NCBI GenBank assembly: GCA_019828545.1
Contig: JACVRA010000202.1
Coordinates: forward strand, 372,001-436,000
DNA: 64,000 nt
Direction of reading: 5' to 3'
Source of the DNA: Paracamarosporium sp. OC-R06-R3
Taxonomy: Eukaryota > Ascomycota > Dothideomycetes > Pleosporales > Didymosphaeriaceae
Part shown: one piece after another, positions 29,650 to 41,475 of the stretch
Layout of the letters: each line of letters opens with the position of its first letter
Numbering within the stretch: position 1 is the stretch's first letter
Made by a program: the position numbers and the translations under genes
The notes under the pieces: generated by a model
Told to the model about the DNA's origin: nothing
What the model saw: only the letters and a program-made list of their open reading frames with translations
Database searches by the model: none

Positions 29650-32600
29650 AGTAGGAATGAATGGCTCTTCAACGAACAGTGCTATCAAAGGGAAATGACA
29701 CAAATCACAATTTTGTGGTAATAGTGTGTAAGAAAGTAGATATGACGACTTGTTCGCTAGTATCGCCACCAGATGTAGCTTAATTGGATTTGTAGTGCTA
29801 TGTACCTATCCTGGTATTGGACAGTATAAGAGACATGGGATGCTAGCACTTAATCACACTTTATAAGATAATGATATGGTACGGTATGCTATGACAAGGT
29901 CCCAACCTCAACCACCGACTATGCATAAAGGAACTGGTTCAAAGCTTTAGTTCTGACATATAGTCTCCAACCGATGGGTACAATTTGGACTACCATTCCC
30001 CGTCTATCCGCAGACCTGGAATATGGATGCTTAGATGTGGACTATGGTGTCTTTGTGGCAAAAAGACAACTGTGATCATTGCGGATGCCAAAATCCAGGT
30101 TCCTGGAAATGCCGTGCGGCTCACAACGGATATTACTGATCACATAGAAAACGCACTGATGCACTGAGATCACAAGTTCCTAATATCGAACACATTCCTA
30201 AAGACGCCTGTAAATTTTGTGCGAGATGCGACTGTGCCAGACTTCTAAAAACCAAATAAATCGAAAACTCGCCGCTTCGCCCTGTCTTAATTCGTCTCGT
30301 CAAGCAAATGTCTATATTGAGAGACATCAGTGGCACATCAAGGCAACAGCGATTTGTTCCAAAGTTAGCCCTAGTATAAACAACACACAGGTCGATCTGA
30401 CAGTGACCTTCTGCCTACAGTCATAGCCTCCGAGCGCAAAACCTACAACACCTACCTTATCCGCGAAGCTTAATCTTCCTATGACGCCACCATAGATTTT
30501 TGAAGGAGCGGCGGAAATCTCCACGGATGATCGGGTCATCATAAGAGGCAACTATATCAGGCCCACATATAGGCTATATCGTTTTGTCTCACCTGACCAC
30601 CAAAATTCCAAGCCCGTATCCGAAGCTCATTGGCCCGGGTAATTGAAATGCATTTTCCAAGTCCGCCCACTTACAACCTCGTGTAGAAGCGGTATTGTGG
30701 CGCTGTTGGTTTGCGCGGTGAGGATTTTGGATCTCGACTTTGCAGGGAGTGTCATGTCGAGAGGGCGGAGCGTACACTTGAGCAAGTGCGGATCCTAGTC
30801 GTGTAAAGGTGTACCATACTGGCGCTCATAATCCCCTTGTACCCAGTCATCCTGCGAGGATGCTGGTTGACGGTTCTTGCATGCTTGCAGCGTGGCACCC
30901 TCGGCCTTACCCAAAGCGATCGACAAGGAGAAATATTGATTTTCGTCGGAACATCCCAGATCTACAGAAGCGGATGAGACAGGCAAGAAGAGGCGATTTT
31001 GAAGGCGATGTATGCATGAACGCTGCGCTAAGATCGGCTTGTGAAGATCTTAGCGCAACGGTACCCGTCCCGCTTTACTTGGGAATTCCGAGGCATGAGA
31101 AAGAAAACGGTAGTGATTGAACAGTGATGTACAAAATATTTTTAGTAGCATATAGGTACCGTCTTCAAAAGGTAGAGCGCATTGTTTCCCTGTGTTAATA
31201 GCACTGGAAATCACGAATAGGAACGTGAGTGTTCCGAGACACTGCTGATGGCAGCATGGCGGGATTTAGTTGAGAAGTGTCGTTTGTAATCGCTGTTACA
31301 GAACCTTCGATGCTATACTGACAGTAACTGCCCAGTGAGCGGATTGGTTCCACAACATCTATGGGCGTCAATCTATGCCTAGAACCGACTATGCTTCAAC
31401 AATAGTTATGGAAAAGGATGCATCCTAGTTTTCTCATCACGAAGGATTCGCATGGTACCAGCTTGTCTATTCACCGCATTCCACTCTGATCGGTGATTGC
31501 TGGGAATAGATCCCGGGAACCACAGTTCATGCGTAACGAACAGGCAAGGTGAATATTGCCACCACTGTGTCTCTGGGTACCAGGTCCAGGTCTTTAGAAA
31601 CGTGGGATTGAGGGGTTGTTTGCCACTACCACATGGCCAACCCTTGAGGGTTTGCAAGCGGAAAGAGTTCCTGAGGCTGGCATCAGTGAACTAAATCTTC
31701 AACATTGTCGATCAGTGTTTCAAGATGTATTGATTGCGGCGAAGTTTCTCTCGTGCTGCACCTCTCAAGACGACGTGTAGTCGGCAACGAGGGGTAATGG
31801 AGGGCTTGTACGAACGCAAAAACAGCAGGTCCACACACTCTCCACGTAGATGCAGGCTTACTGCAGGGAACAACGCAAACTTTGAAAGTTAGAAATCAAG
31901 TGGAGAACAACTTGAGTGGCAGGCATCTTCAACTCGGGTGGTGGATGGCGCCCCTCGGAAAGGTCAGCACTCTTCGACAGTGGTCCGTGGATGCCGAATA
32001 GGCCGAGGTGAGTGCATTAGAGGTGGCCGGAAAGTTTCGGCAGAGAACTCAAGCCAATGGCACATATAGCTCGCGTGCGGCCAGGTCCATATGACAACTC
32101 TTGCATATTAAGACTGGGTAGGGCTGGCTTCGGGAGACTGCAGTTGACGAACCACACCGATGAGAGTGACCGTCAGCAGCTTCTCGGTACCGCAATTTGG
32201 GAATGCAGCGGAAGGAACGGGTCTCCTCGCCTTCGACGTGTCTTGCTCTCACCGGTCTGCCTCTGCGCAGTGCACGTCTCCACAGCTGCAGCCTGCAAAC
32301 CGAGCGTAATCGGTTACTTTCCATCTTCCGAGTTTGTATCGGGTCCCACTCGCTTCCGGCTTCATCCAGTATCGATATCACAAGCAACCCTGTATCCGCA
32401 TCTGCAGCAAGGAAAGGATGTGCAAGGGAGCGGCCGTCGAGGCGAATATCGACTCTGCGCTGAGGCGAGGGCGTGTGCGGCGGCAACCCGGGTATTATAA
32501 ACAGGATTAACTTTTTGTCCCCAGTAAGGTATCCATGGTGAGCGCCGCTATATTGAACAGGCCAACGATAAGTTCCGAGCTCGCACGGGGCCATAATATC

Positions 32601-34401
32601 GCATCGTAAGATAGCGCGGGAAGCCACATCAATAGATCGAACTTTCCAGCTCTTATGAAGAACATAGAGTGTATAGAAACAAAGTCAAATTCGACCTCAG
32701 TCGAAAGTTAGTGGTTGAATTGAACAAGCAAATCGTAAAATGCTGGGAATCAAAGTCGCAACGGGAGAGGCTGAGTGCGAACTATGGTACCTGATGGTGA
32801 CTATGCACGCTTGTCGCTCCTCCAGTGAAGGAATGTCGTCCTTGTACTGTGCAAAGATCGCTCCAGGACTTACGCAGGTCCGGATGGTAGCGATGGAGCT
32901 GTTGCTGCTATGCGCCGTTCTGCGTCGCTTACAGCAGGCAGCTGCCGACATGCTTAGTTCGCTACGTGAAGGTATCTGGGAGCATGCGTTAGCGATGCGG
33001 CGAGAGGCGTTGACTTGAGAGTCTCGAGGGATGAGCGCGATGTCGAGTCATTGCTTCGAAAGATCTGAAACTCGAACTCTGCTTGTGCCTTTCCGTGACG
33101 TTAGCTCGCGTGATCTAACCCTCAGAAGTTGTTTGATGATTTGTACTTTGCGTACGTGGAAGCCGCGTCAGTTTAAGCAAAAGCGTAGCCGTCAGCGCTT
33201 CTCAAAACCGCTATGTGACGATAAAAAATACGGTGCCCAGAAAGACCAAGATATCGCAACCGAAGGCATTAAAACACGTGTGGCCCTGGTTCTAAGGCGT
33301 GAAAGGTCTTAAGATGGGAGCAAAAAGTTTCAGATATTAGCACGCGTTGCGTAAGCCTGTGCTCAAACAACACACTCATCAAGGGGCGACAAAAACTTTG
33401 TGGGTGTCGTTCATCCCAGACAGGGTAGTACAGAAGTGGATACACAGATTTTGATATTTGAGAAGTGTGTATGATGTCGCGCAGTTGCCTTCTGTCGTTC
33501 AAATTCTAAATTCACACGACGGGAGTGTTTTCCAAGCGAGGGTATCCAGATGTTTCCGTCACCCGCTCTATCCTGGGCATTTCGCGTCCGGCAACCATTG
33601 GATATCAATTGAATCTATTGTGTCTCAGAGGTCAACGTATTACAATTACATTATTGCTGTGGTACCCCTGCATCGTTCTGCATCGAACCGAACAGTTGCT
33701 CTTGAAAAAATACGTGGAAGGTATGCGAGCCCGCAGCGTCAAAACAAGTACGCGCGGTAGGCCTAGAAAGCCAAGTAGTCACAATCTAACCATATTACGA
33801 ATAAGGAGAACAATGCATGAATGGTAAAGAGCTTGTTACCCGCCTTGGAATGTGGTGCTAAAATGAAACAACAAGAGAAAAAAGTACAAGGGAAGGTCCA
33901 AAGCGAACTCTTGCAACAACGCAGACACAAACTCCTTACAAACAGGGTATCTTTATCGTCCTTTTCTAAACGCGCTCGGCGCCCAATTTGAATATACTGA
34001 AACTAAATGTAAGCTTGTTGCTTTCCATGGTCTCGGTGTGTCGTTCCCGGCATTTCGAGTGCATTCGTCGCGATCGCAAACGGCAGCAGACAAGCTCCCG
34101 AAGTTTGACCGCCCCCTTTCAGCATTGTCCATTATGCTTTATTGATATCGTGCTCAATTGGATAGTTCGAAGGGCATTTGCCGGTGCAGACGATTCTCCC
34201 AGACGCAAATGTTGAAATGAGTGTAGTGAAGCGAAGTGTAGAAATTCGTCGTATGTCGTAGCGGAAAGGTGATTATAATATGGTGTCTCCAAGAGTTCTC
34301 GACACTCGAAGGCGCGGTGTAGGTCGTGACCAGCACAATCCCCAGGCTTGGACCTCCGACTGCCGCTAGATTACCAGCATGCCTTCGAATTCTTCGGCCA
34401 G
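29650..34401. other. 4.75 kb gap without a supportable gene
   Basis: Convergent interval between the DUF1996 gene and the first SANT gene. Short frames occur (for example 30809-31120 plus, 32049-32627 minus with an overlapping plus frame) but none has a domain or coherent exon structure. A perfect 12-bp hairpin at 31024-31057 is listed separately. No terminal repeats or transposase fragments recognised; the stretch may hold decayed sequence or non-coding transcripts. Confidence 0.5.
31024..31057. repeat. Perfect 12-bp inverted repeat
   Basis: TGCGCTAAGATC (31024-31035) and GATCTTAGCGCA (31046-31057) pair perfectly around a 10-nt loop, inside the gene-poor gap. Confidence 0.7.
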
Positions 34402-35525
34402 TCATGGGAAAGAAGGGTTCGGATCATTCGGCTGAAACGAAGGCCCTGCTTCGCTGGAGCCAGATGCACCCAGCTGCGACTGGGTGTACGCAGGCTCATC
34501 CTCCTCAACCACCTCCCCAGTCTCCAGCTCATGCGCCTTGTCTCTACATGCCGCCGGGGAAAAGCCGCTCCCGACCTTCGAGGCAATGATCCTCCAGCGA
34601 TCGTTCTCGTACTCGTGCATTGCTGTGCGAAGCTTCTGGACCTGTGTGTCCCCTTTAGGTTAGCATTGCCGAAGTTGTGGATGCACGACTCGACGTCTTG
34701 CGTTTCAGAAATGACAGAACTCACCATCTCATCCGTCCAGACGGTTGTCTTTGCTTTGAGCTTCGTGCAATAACGCACTTGTAGAGTGCCAGAGCTACGG
34801 CCTGGAAAGAAGTCGGCAATCTGCTTCCACGCAAGGTTTTTCTTCTCTTTGAGGTCGACGAGTAGCTGGTCGTCCTCTGGCGTAAACTTGAGCTTGGGAC
34901 CACGCGGCCGTGGTGCTGGCGGGGGCATGCCTTCCTGGCCGACGACATTGGGAGGCCCATGGGGCTGCGCTGGGGAAGGCGGTGCGCCCTCCATGCGGAT
35001 GCGCTTGCTAGATGAAGGGGTTTGGTTGGGGAGATGATGGTGATGGTGGGTTGGAGCCGCGGATTGCGGGGTCGAATGTTGTTGAAATGGCTGAAGGGAA
35101 TATCCCGGGTGGGATGGCGGGACTTGTATAGAGCCTGGCGCATGTGCGTAGGGGTCGGGCGGTTGCGCCAGAGGATTTGGAAGATCTAACTGCTGGAGAT
35201 GGTCCTCGGCACGACTGCGCTTGCGATTCTGCGCGGCCTGCTGCGGGGTTTGTGGATAGCCCACATCGTATGACGAAGGCGACGGGTGCGACATGGAGGG
35301 ATGGCGTAGGAGGTGTTGATGCGACTGGTGGAGTGGTGGATGTGCCTCGATATCTGTGTAGGCGGGATGATGTGGCCCAGCATGCTGAAGCGTTTGAGAC
35401 GGATGTGGCTGCAGCTGATGGTAGTAGCCTGTGGGCAGGCCTCCGTAGGGTTGATGGAGGACATGATGTGGATGTTCGACGTTTGACGTCGGAATTGAAT
35501 GTTCCTCGCCGGAGTCGCCTGGCAC
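34402..35525 (-). CDS. SANT/Myb-like DNA-binding protein (cluster member A)
   Basis: Two exons, about 35525-34725 and 34641-34402, joined by an 83-nt phase-0 intron. The 5' end is uncertain. The open frame reaches a non-ATG codon at 35525 and looks coding (GDSGEEHSIPTSN), but the first in-frame ATG is at 35294; either translation starts there (269 aa) or an upstream exon joins the frame. The N-terminal half is rich in His, Pro, Gln and Ser. The C-terminal half has two SANT/Myb repeats: FTPEDDQLLVDLKEKKNLAW with FFPGRSSGTLQVRYCTKLK, and WTDEM-VQKLRTAMHEYEND with RDKAHELE. The intron falls just after WTDEM at the start of the second repeat. Probable transcription factor; targets unknown. Confidence 0.75.
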
Positions 35526-37084
35526 GCTGTAGTCGAGGAAATGGCCTCGGGAAGGACTCGCCAGTGTTGCGAATATGCATGGAGACTACCAGAGCTAGCT
35601 TGCTCTGGCAGGCCGCCGCAGTGAGACCTGAACCAGAAAGGATGCCCAGTTTGAGGTGCGCGGGTGCGCTGCCGAAGGTACGCGTTTGGGGTAGGTTCGT
35701 GTTTTGTTATATCAAATGTTGTAGCAGGTAGGGCCTGGAAGGACGCGCCATCAGCCAGCAAAATCTTATTTGCGTGTGTTAAGCGTTGGGATGCCCGAAT
35801 ATAGCCTTGTAGAAGCTAGTAGTGCTCGAGGTACGGACGGGAACGCTGTGCATTATAACATGTTGCTCGCTCGAGATAGGAGGGCAAGCATTGTAGAAAT
35901 TTCGGGCACTCGAGTGCCTGCTAAAGCCCTTGTCCCTTCTAAGCCTGTGCGATTGCCACACGGACTCTGTGTCCAAGCACGAAAGACACATGGGCCTTCC
36001 CTCGAGACGGTCCTGGCAAGCCTCCAGCGGATTCTACGTCAAGCACAATGCAGTGATCAACCAGGGCAGCAGATTGGCGCTAGATCTGGAGGGTACTCGC
36101 AAGGGCATGTACACAGACCGCACACGGTGGGCCCGTGTCATGAATGGCTGACGGGGCAAGATGAAGACAGCGGTCCAATCCAGGTGGCGGGGGATAGCCA
36201 TGGTCGCGCGGACCTCCTTCTAGAATGCACAGAGAAGATCTCCAGCGCCGTTGGTGCTGCAGCACGCGCGATCCTGGGCGTCCAAGCGTGGTGGCCAGGA
36301 GTAGGCGCATAAATGATCGTTCCGAACCGGCTAGCCAGCGCAGGGGAAGATGAGCAATTCCCAAAGCAGCGCCGCCACCTGGTCGGCCACCTGGTCGACC
36401 ACCGTATGCCAGATTGATGAGACAGCAGGCGAAGAGGCGAGCTCGAAGCGCAGGACGGGCGGGTCCGCGGCAGTCATGCTCCACGGTCGTAGATTACTGC
36501 CTCGGAGCGCGCCATGCCTTGACGCCTGACCCTGACGAAGGCTCTGACGCCTCCGAGGTCTGGCAATGCTAAGAGGTGCTAAAGGGCCTTCATGCCCTGA
36601 GCGGCGAGCTTCCGACGCGAAAGCAGCCATGCCGGCAGTGGAAGCGTAGCACCCGCCTGGAAGCCGTCGGCAGGCTGGTGATTCCCTGACGCAGGCATCA
36701 TCAGCCCATGCAATGCTGTTTCAGGCGCTTCTTATAGCGACCCCGGTCCTATAGTCCCCGTCAGATCGACGGTTGACGCGAAGGCGAATGACGCACGAGG
36801 GCGCTGCAAAGCAAGCAAGAGACAACAATAGCAACGTGGTGGCGACGGGAGATGAACAGATGGGCACTGCACAAAGTATTGGATGGTTTCACATTAGGAC
36901 GGGGTGAAGCAGTGTGCGAGACGTGTAGTAGCGAGGCGCGCAGCGCAGGCGGGTGGCTGGTGAGCGGCTTGGCAGGTCGAGGATGTGCTCGCCCGCATTC
37001 ACTCGACTGCATAGCGCGATTAGAAGGCAAGATGAAAAGGATGCGGCGCGCCGCTCAGCGCAAAGGGATGCCGCAGTCGTTCGT

Positions 37085-37111
37085 GTTGCAGGTTGCAGGT
37101 TGCAGGTTGCA
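37085..37111. repeat. Tandem heptamer GTTGCAG, about four copies
   Basis: Three perfect GTTGCAG units and a partial fourth, head to tail, in GC-rich intergenic DNA. Confidence 0.8.
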
Positions 37112-38055
37112 TGCTGCACGTACGCCGTGGCCCGCGATGCGAGGCCGTGCACGTGACCCGACGCGCGCGCGACCCGAGGACGCTGCCACAACAGGCCGGG
37201 GGCTCCTTGTCGGGCTGGCAACGGTACGTACTGCACGCAGCGTTGGGATTGTGATGCCGACGCGCCTTGCTGGACCGTCGTCTACTCGACCAGCTGCCAG
37301 TGTATTAGCCATTTAGGCTGAGCGCTTGACGTGAGATGGGCATGGAAGCCGGCACGCTTCGTCGACGGCGCCCGCTCGATTCGCACCTCGCTCCGCCTCC
37401 CATCACGCGCGACCCAATTCGAGACCCACGCGTGAGGCCGAGCCAAGTACAACGGCCGCAGTATCGCGTTGCGCGCCTGGCGACGTCTTGTTCCTGGCGT
37501 CCTTGAACGATGCGCGCTGCCAACGCCCGGCCGGTGCGATACGTAGCGCAGCCGCCAACCGCCCGTTGTGCCCGTTCGCTTCGTCGACATCCACAACGTA
37601 CACACCACGGCTGAAGCACGCCTCGGTCGTCTTGGGAAGGGCAATGCCTGCTGGTTGCCACACACAGTCGTCAACGGCGCCCGAGCGCAAAAGGATCGAC
37701 GAACCGCAAAAGAACCCAAGACGACGTGTCGGTAACGGTTTCCTGTCAAGACAAACGTACGTGAAAATTGCCGCATGCACCCGAAACAGACGCGATAGTA
37801 TCGACAAAATAAACTTTGTATTCGACCAATGGTGGCCAGACAGCGATCCCAGAACCCGGAAACTGCATCCAGATACCCCAGATTCGCCCCAGGTTTGCCT
37901 CCGATCCGCAACAGGCCTCTCGCTACGTCGTGCATATGATTCTGTACCTGAATTAATCCTCCGACAGAGAGCCCAGAGCCGGGCAAAGTAGGAAAACACA
38001 AAGGAGAGAACATTGCTGCCGTGATAGATTTTATGACCCGAAAATCTTTCAAACT

Positions 38056-38073
38056 CCACCACCACCACCACCA
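38056..38073. repeat. (CCA)6 microsatellite
   Basis: Six CCA units in non-coding sequence; explains the poly-Trp run in the opposite-strand open frame. Confidence 0.85.
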
Positions 38074-38242
38074 GAAACAGTGTCCGAAGACTCCAGCGAG
38101 ACGAGCGGCTGCCCACGGGCTTCTGTGTATGCCATACGCCATGGAAGAGAAGGACTAAAGAGAATTGGTATCATAGGTAAACCTGCCGCGTTAAGGATCC
38201 GCAACGATGCAAATTGGGTGGTTCGTGGACTGGGCAAACCAC

Positions 38243-38932
38243 TCAGACTCTTCCGCCAAAGTGCTCCTTCGCATACTGCTCGCAGGCCTGTGTCCCGTCA
38301 GTCAGCACTGTGCTGCATCATGGCTCCCGTACGATGAACTCGAAATTACCTTTGCCGGCTTGCCAACCTTTTGGCCAACGACCTTCCATTTGTTCGCATC
38401 GTACTCCTTGATCGCAGCCAGTAGCGCCGCACTCTGCATCTGTTTTATTAGCACGTGCGCATTGAGAGATGCATCTGCTACATAGAATGCAAGTAGAGAC
38501 CCACCTCGTCTTCCGCGAACTCAGCATAGTGCATGTCCTGCAGCGGTTGTGATCAGCGAAGAGCAGTACAAGACGACGAACAGCGACAACATACCTTATA
38601 CCAATGCTTCTTGACGCTTCCTTCTGTTCGCTGGGGGAATGTCTAAGGCAGAAGATAAGTAAGCTCAGCGTTTCTTGAAACTGCAACCTCATCGCGCGGA
38701 GCATGGCACGACTTGTGCGTTGCACAGCCGAATGGTTCTATACCTTTGCTATCTCGCTCCAGCTGTGGCCAGCGTCCCTCATCTGCTTCAATCTCTGTTC
38801 CTCTGCTGGTGTCCATGGGGTATTCGTTCGGCTCTTCTTTGCCTTTGGCTCAAGCACTGGCGCTTCGGCATCGGCGGCAGGCGGATTCTCTACCTTCTCT
38901 GCCGCCCCTGCCGTTACCGAGTCGTTCGCCAT
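38243..38932 (-). CDS. SANT/Myb-like protein (cluster member B)
   Basis: Five exons read from the ATG at 38932: 189, 48, 33, 90 and 45 nt, all joined by phase-0 GT-AG introns, giving 134 aa and a stop at 38243-38245. Two SANT-type repeats fill most of it: PWTPAEEQRLKQMRDAGHSW with FPQRTEGSVKKHWYKDMH, and AEFAEDE-MQSAALLAAIKEY with ANKWKVVGQKVGKPAKACEQ. The third intron interrupts the second repeat right after AEDE. A basic KAKKSR stretch before repeat 1 may be a nuclear signal. The frame stays open upstream to about 39205 with coding-like sequence (RKRKSVSLKNPSD) but no ATG, so a further 5' exon is possible. It sits between members A (same strand) and C (divergent). Confidence 0.8.
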
Positions 38933-41475
38933 CTGATCCGACGGATTTTTAAGGCTCACCGACTTGCGTTTGCGTGTGCTGGTTGGCGACGGCGGCTGCG
39001 CTGCCGTTGCGAACGAGTCCTGCGGCGCCGTGGTCGCGGGCTGGATCTTGGGCAGATCGATGGATGGCGCGAACAGGGCGTTTTGTTGGGTGCCTGCAGT
39101 GATGGGTGAGGGTTTCAGGCTGCGTTTAGAGGCCGGCGAGGTACTGTAGGGCGTAGAGCGCAACGTCAGCGGGCTCGAGGTGGTATGGAAGCATCCAGTG
39201 GGCAAGGCTCAGACCTGAGGGGGCAGGCACAGGTGTATTTGAAGGCAGACTCACGACATAATGCGCAGCTCCAGCAGCGTATTGGGGAGTCTTAATGAGC
39301 CTACAGGGCAAGGTCATGCTCCGGCTGCAAAGCAGGACCGCACTCAGAAGCGAGGACAAGCAGGTGAGTGAAAGCGGTTGATCATCATGATATTCAAGCG
39401 GGCAGATCGCGCCCCGGAGCGGACGCTGATCAGTACCTGGAGATACAAAAGGGTCAGGCTGGCCAGAGACGGGCGAATGAGGACAAAGGAGGAGGCATGG
39501 CTGTGGAGGACGACCGGGATACTTGGGGTTCTTAGCCAGATGCCGGGCAGCTAGAGTAGAGGCCAGGTACCTGGTACCTCGAGCACGGTGAAGCATGGGC
39601 GAGAGACCAAGTCTCTATACATGACAGGGCACGGCAGAGAAGAAAGCGGGGTAGCCTCCTCCTGTATGAATTAGGTGGCTTTTCAGTCGCAACGACAGGA
39701 CAAGCGGGGTGCAGACAGCGCGTGACGACCTCGTGCATGAAGTAGACCAGCGCACGCGGGGTCCAGAGTCGTTGTGCGCGCGAGCAGACGAGACGGCGAG
39801 TTCGGGCGGGCCAGCCACGTCGAGGAGCGGGGACGGCCATAATGGCATATGATGGCATACCGCAACCGTGGCATGTGGTGTTGTGTTGAGCGGGCGGTAC
39901 GAGCGAGGCCGCGGTGCCAGTGGTGCGTGCGCCGGTCGTTGCTTCCCTTGGTAGAAGGTCGCTCGCGCCTGCCTGCCAATGGTCATCGGTGAGGGAAGGC
40001 GCCAGGCAGCCAGCACTCGTCGTTGCACACTGCTACATCCACACCACGTCGCCTCGCACATCGCGACGACGCCCACGGCCACCAATTACGCCCGCCCTCT
40101 CGAGATTGCCTCTAATTACCCAGCTCTCGTCGCCGCCAGCATTCAGCCATCCCCTGCGCCTGCGAAGAGACGTGCCCGCTGAGACAAGCGCCCGCGCGAA
40201 CCACCATGCAGTGCAGCTGACGACGGACGCAAGAACATGAATGAACGACAAACACTGCTGTTCCCAGCTCCCACCCCGCGGGGCACCCGCTCTTATCAAC
40301 TTCTCCACCACGTCCTGCTGCGTCTCTGCCGCCAAGCGTCCCTCAAACAGTCCAGGTCGCGCTCGCGTGTCAGGTGCTGGGCGAACCGCTCAAATGCCAC
40401 ACCTCGCACTCACCGCCGCTACGCTGGCTATACGCCGCTGTCATGGAGCAGCTGGGTCGGGACAGCTCCATCGTCATGCTCTGGACGGATCGCAGCGCTT
40501 CCGAGTGACTTTGTTTCGCGCGTCTCACAGCGTCTGCAATGCCTCGTCGTACGCGTCGTCGTTGCCGTCACTACGTAGCGCCTTGGTCTCGAGCTTCACG
40601 CTCCTTGTTCTGTTTGCACATTCTGTTCATGCCCATCTGTGCTGCACTTCACTCTGCTCCTCTGCGAGCCGCCGTGCTCAGGATACGGTTTTAACCTTAC
40701 TGCGCACGGCTCCCCCTGGCGCCTGTCACCCCTTCTTTTCAGTTAGCGCCCGTGGTTAACGGACCTCCGGGTGAGCTTGTTTACTCCCTTAAACACTCTG
40801 TCAAACGTCTCGCTTCGCCAGTGCTGCAGCACGTCCCCCGCTCTAACGCGCCGAGTTTTGAAACCGCCTGTGCTAGTCCCCAGACGTGCGGGACATTCAT
40901 GCATTTTCGACTGTCTTTCCGGCGTCCAGATCTCGTTCAAACTATCGTCCCATCCCTTTCAAGCTTAGCATGTCTCGTGTCAAGGGTTTTCCAAACATTG
41001 GGGCTTCGAACGCCGACGTCCACCATGACGACGATCAAAACCTAGCTGCACAATGGAGGTTTGAAAACGCTCTGAACATCAGAACCTGCCACTCCAATCA
41101 GCCATGCCGCCTGTTGGCCCGAGAGCCACCCGTTTCTTGTCACTGTCCGAACTCTATATCTTGTCGGATGCCCCAAGATTTCCAGGCGTCAACCGCAACT
41201 GTTCCAACGGGTCGTCTTTGTTTCCTCTTAGCAGCCTTGTAATTACTTTCTTTTACTCCCCACTGGTTGGGCTGCCTTACACTCTTTAATTCACATTGCT
41301 GAGCAATTACTCTGTGTGGGCCTACACACTTGTAATACATTCTTTCACGAGCCAGCCTCGACGACAACCGAAAGATATCCCTAGCGGACAACGACTTCAC
41401 GATCTCTAAACTCGCTGACACCAATCTCTACACCAACATTCACAACACAAAGCACACACACACACTCGCGCAATC
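38933..41475. other. Divergent region between SANT genes B and C
   Basis: 2.5 kb. The first 270 bp upstream of 38932 probably belong to gene B. The remainder is GC-rich near 39.6-40.5 kb and CT-rich nearer 41.4 kb, as in fungal 5' leaders. Several overlapping frames exist on both strands without domains. No gene supported. Confidence 0.5.

Larger units (their letters stand above)
35526..38242. other. GC-rich interval between SANT genes A and B
   Basis: 2.7 kb without a supportable gene. It holds tandem (GTTGCAG) at 37085-37111, (CCA)6 at 38056-38073 and a doubled 12-mer GCCACCTGGTCG near 36375-36400. The long minus-strand frame at 37282-38142 reads through the CCA repeat as a poly-Trp run and is very likely spurious. 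Some of this may be the 5' region of SANT gene A. Confidence 0.5.

Noticed and set aside
32049..32627. 192-codon minus frame with an overlapping 147-codon plus frame
   Set aside because: No domain on either strand and no conserved-looking segments; treated as non-coding.
37282..38142. 286-codon minus-strand open frame (and an overlapping 237-codon frame)
   Set aside because: It reads a (CCA)6 repeat as poly-Trp, overlaps other long frames in GC-rich DNA and has no domain or splice logic.
39126..39596. Possible upstream exon for SANT gene B (frame containing LPYHLEPADVALYALQ)
   Set aside because: No splice pair joins it convincingly to the downstream frame; left as an uncertainty in gene B's 5' end.
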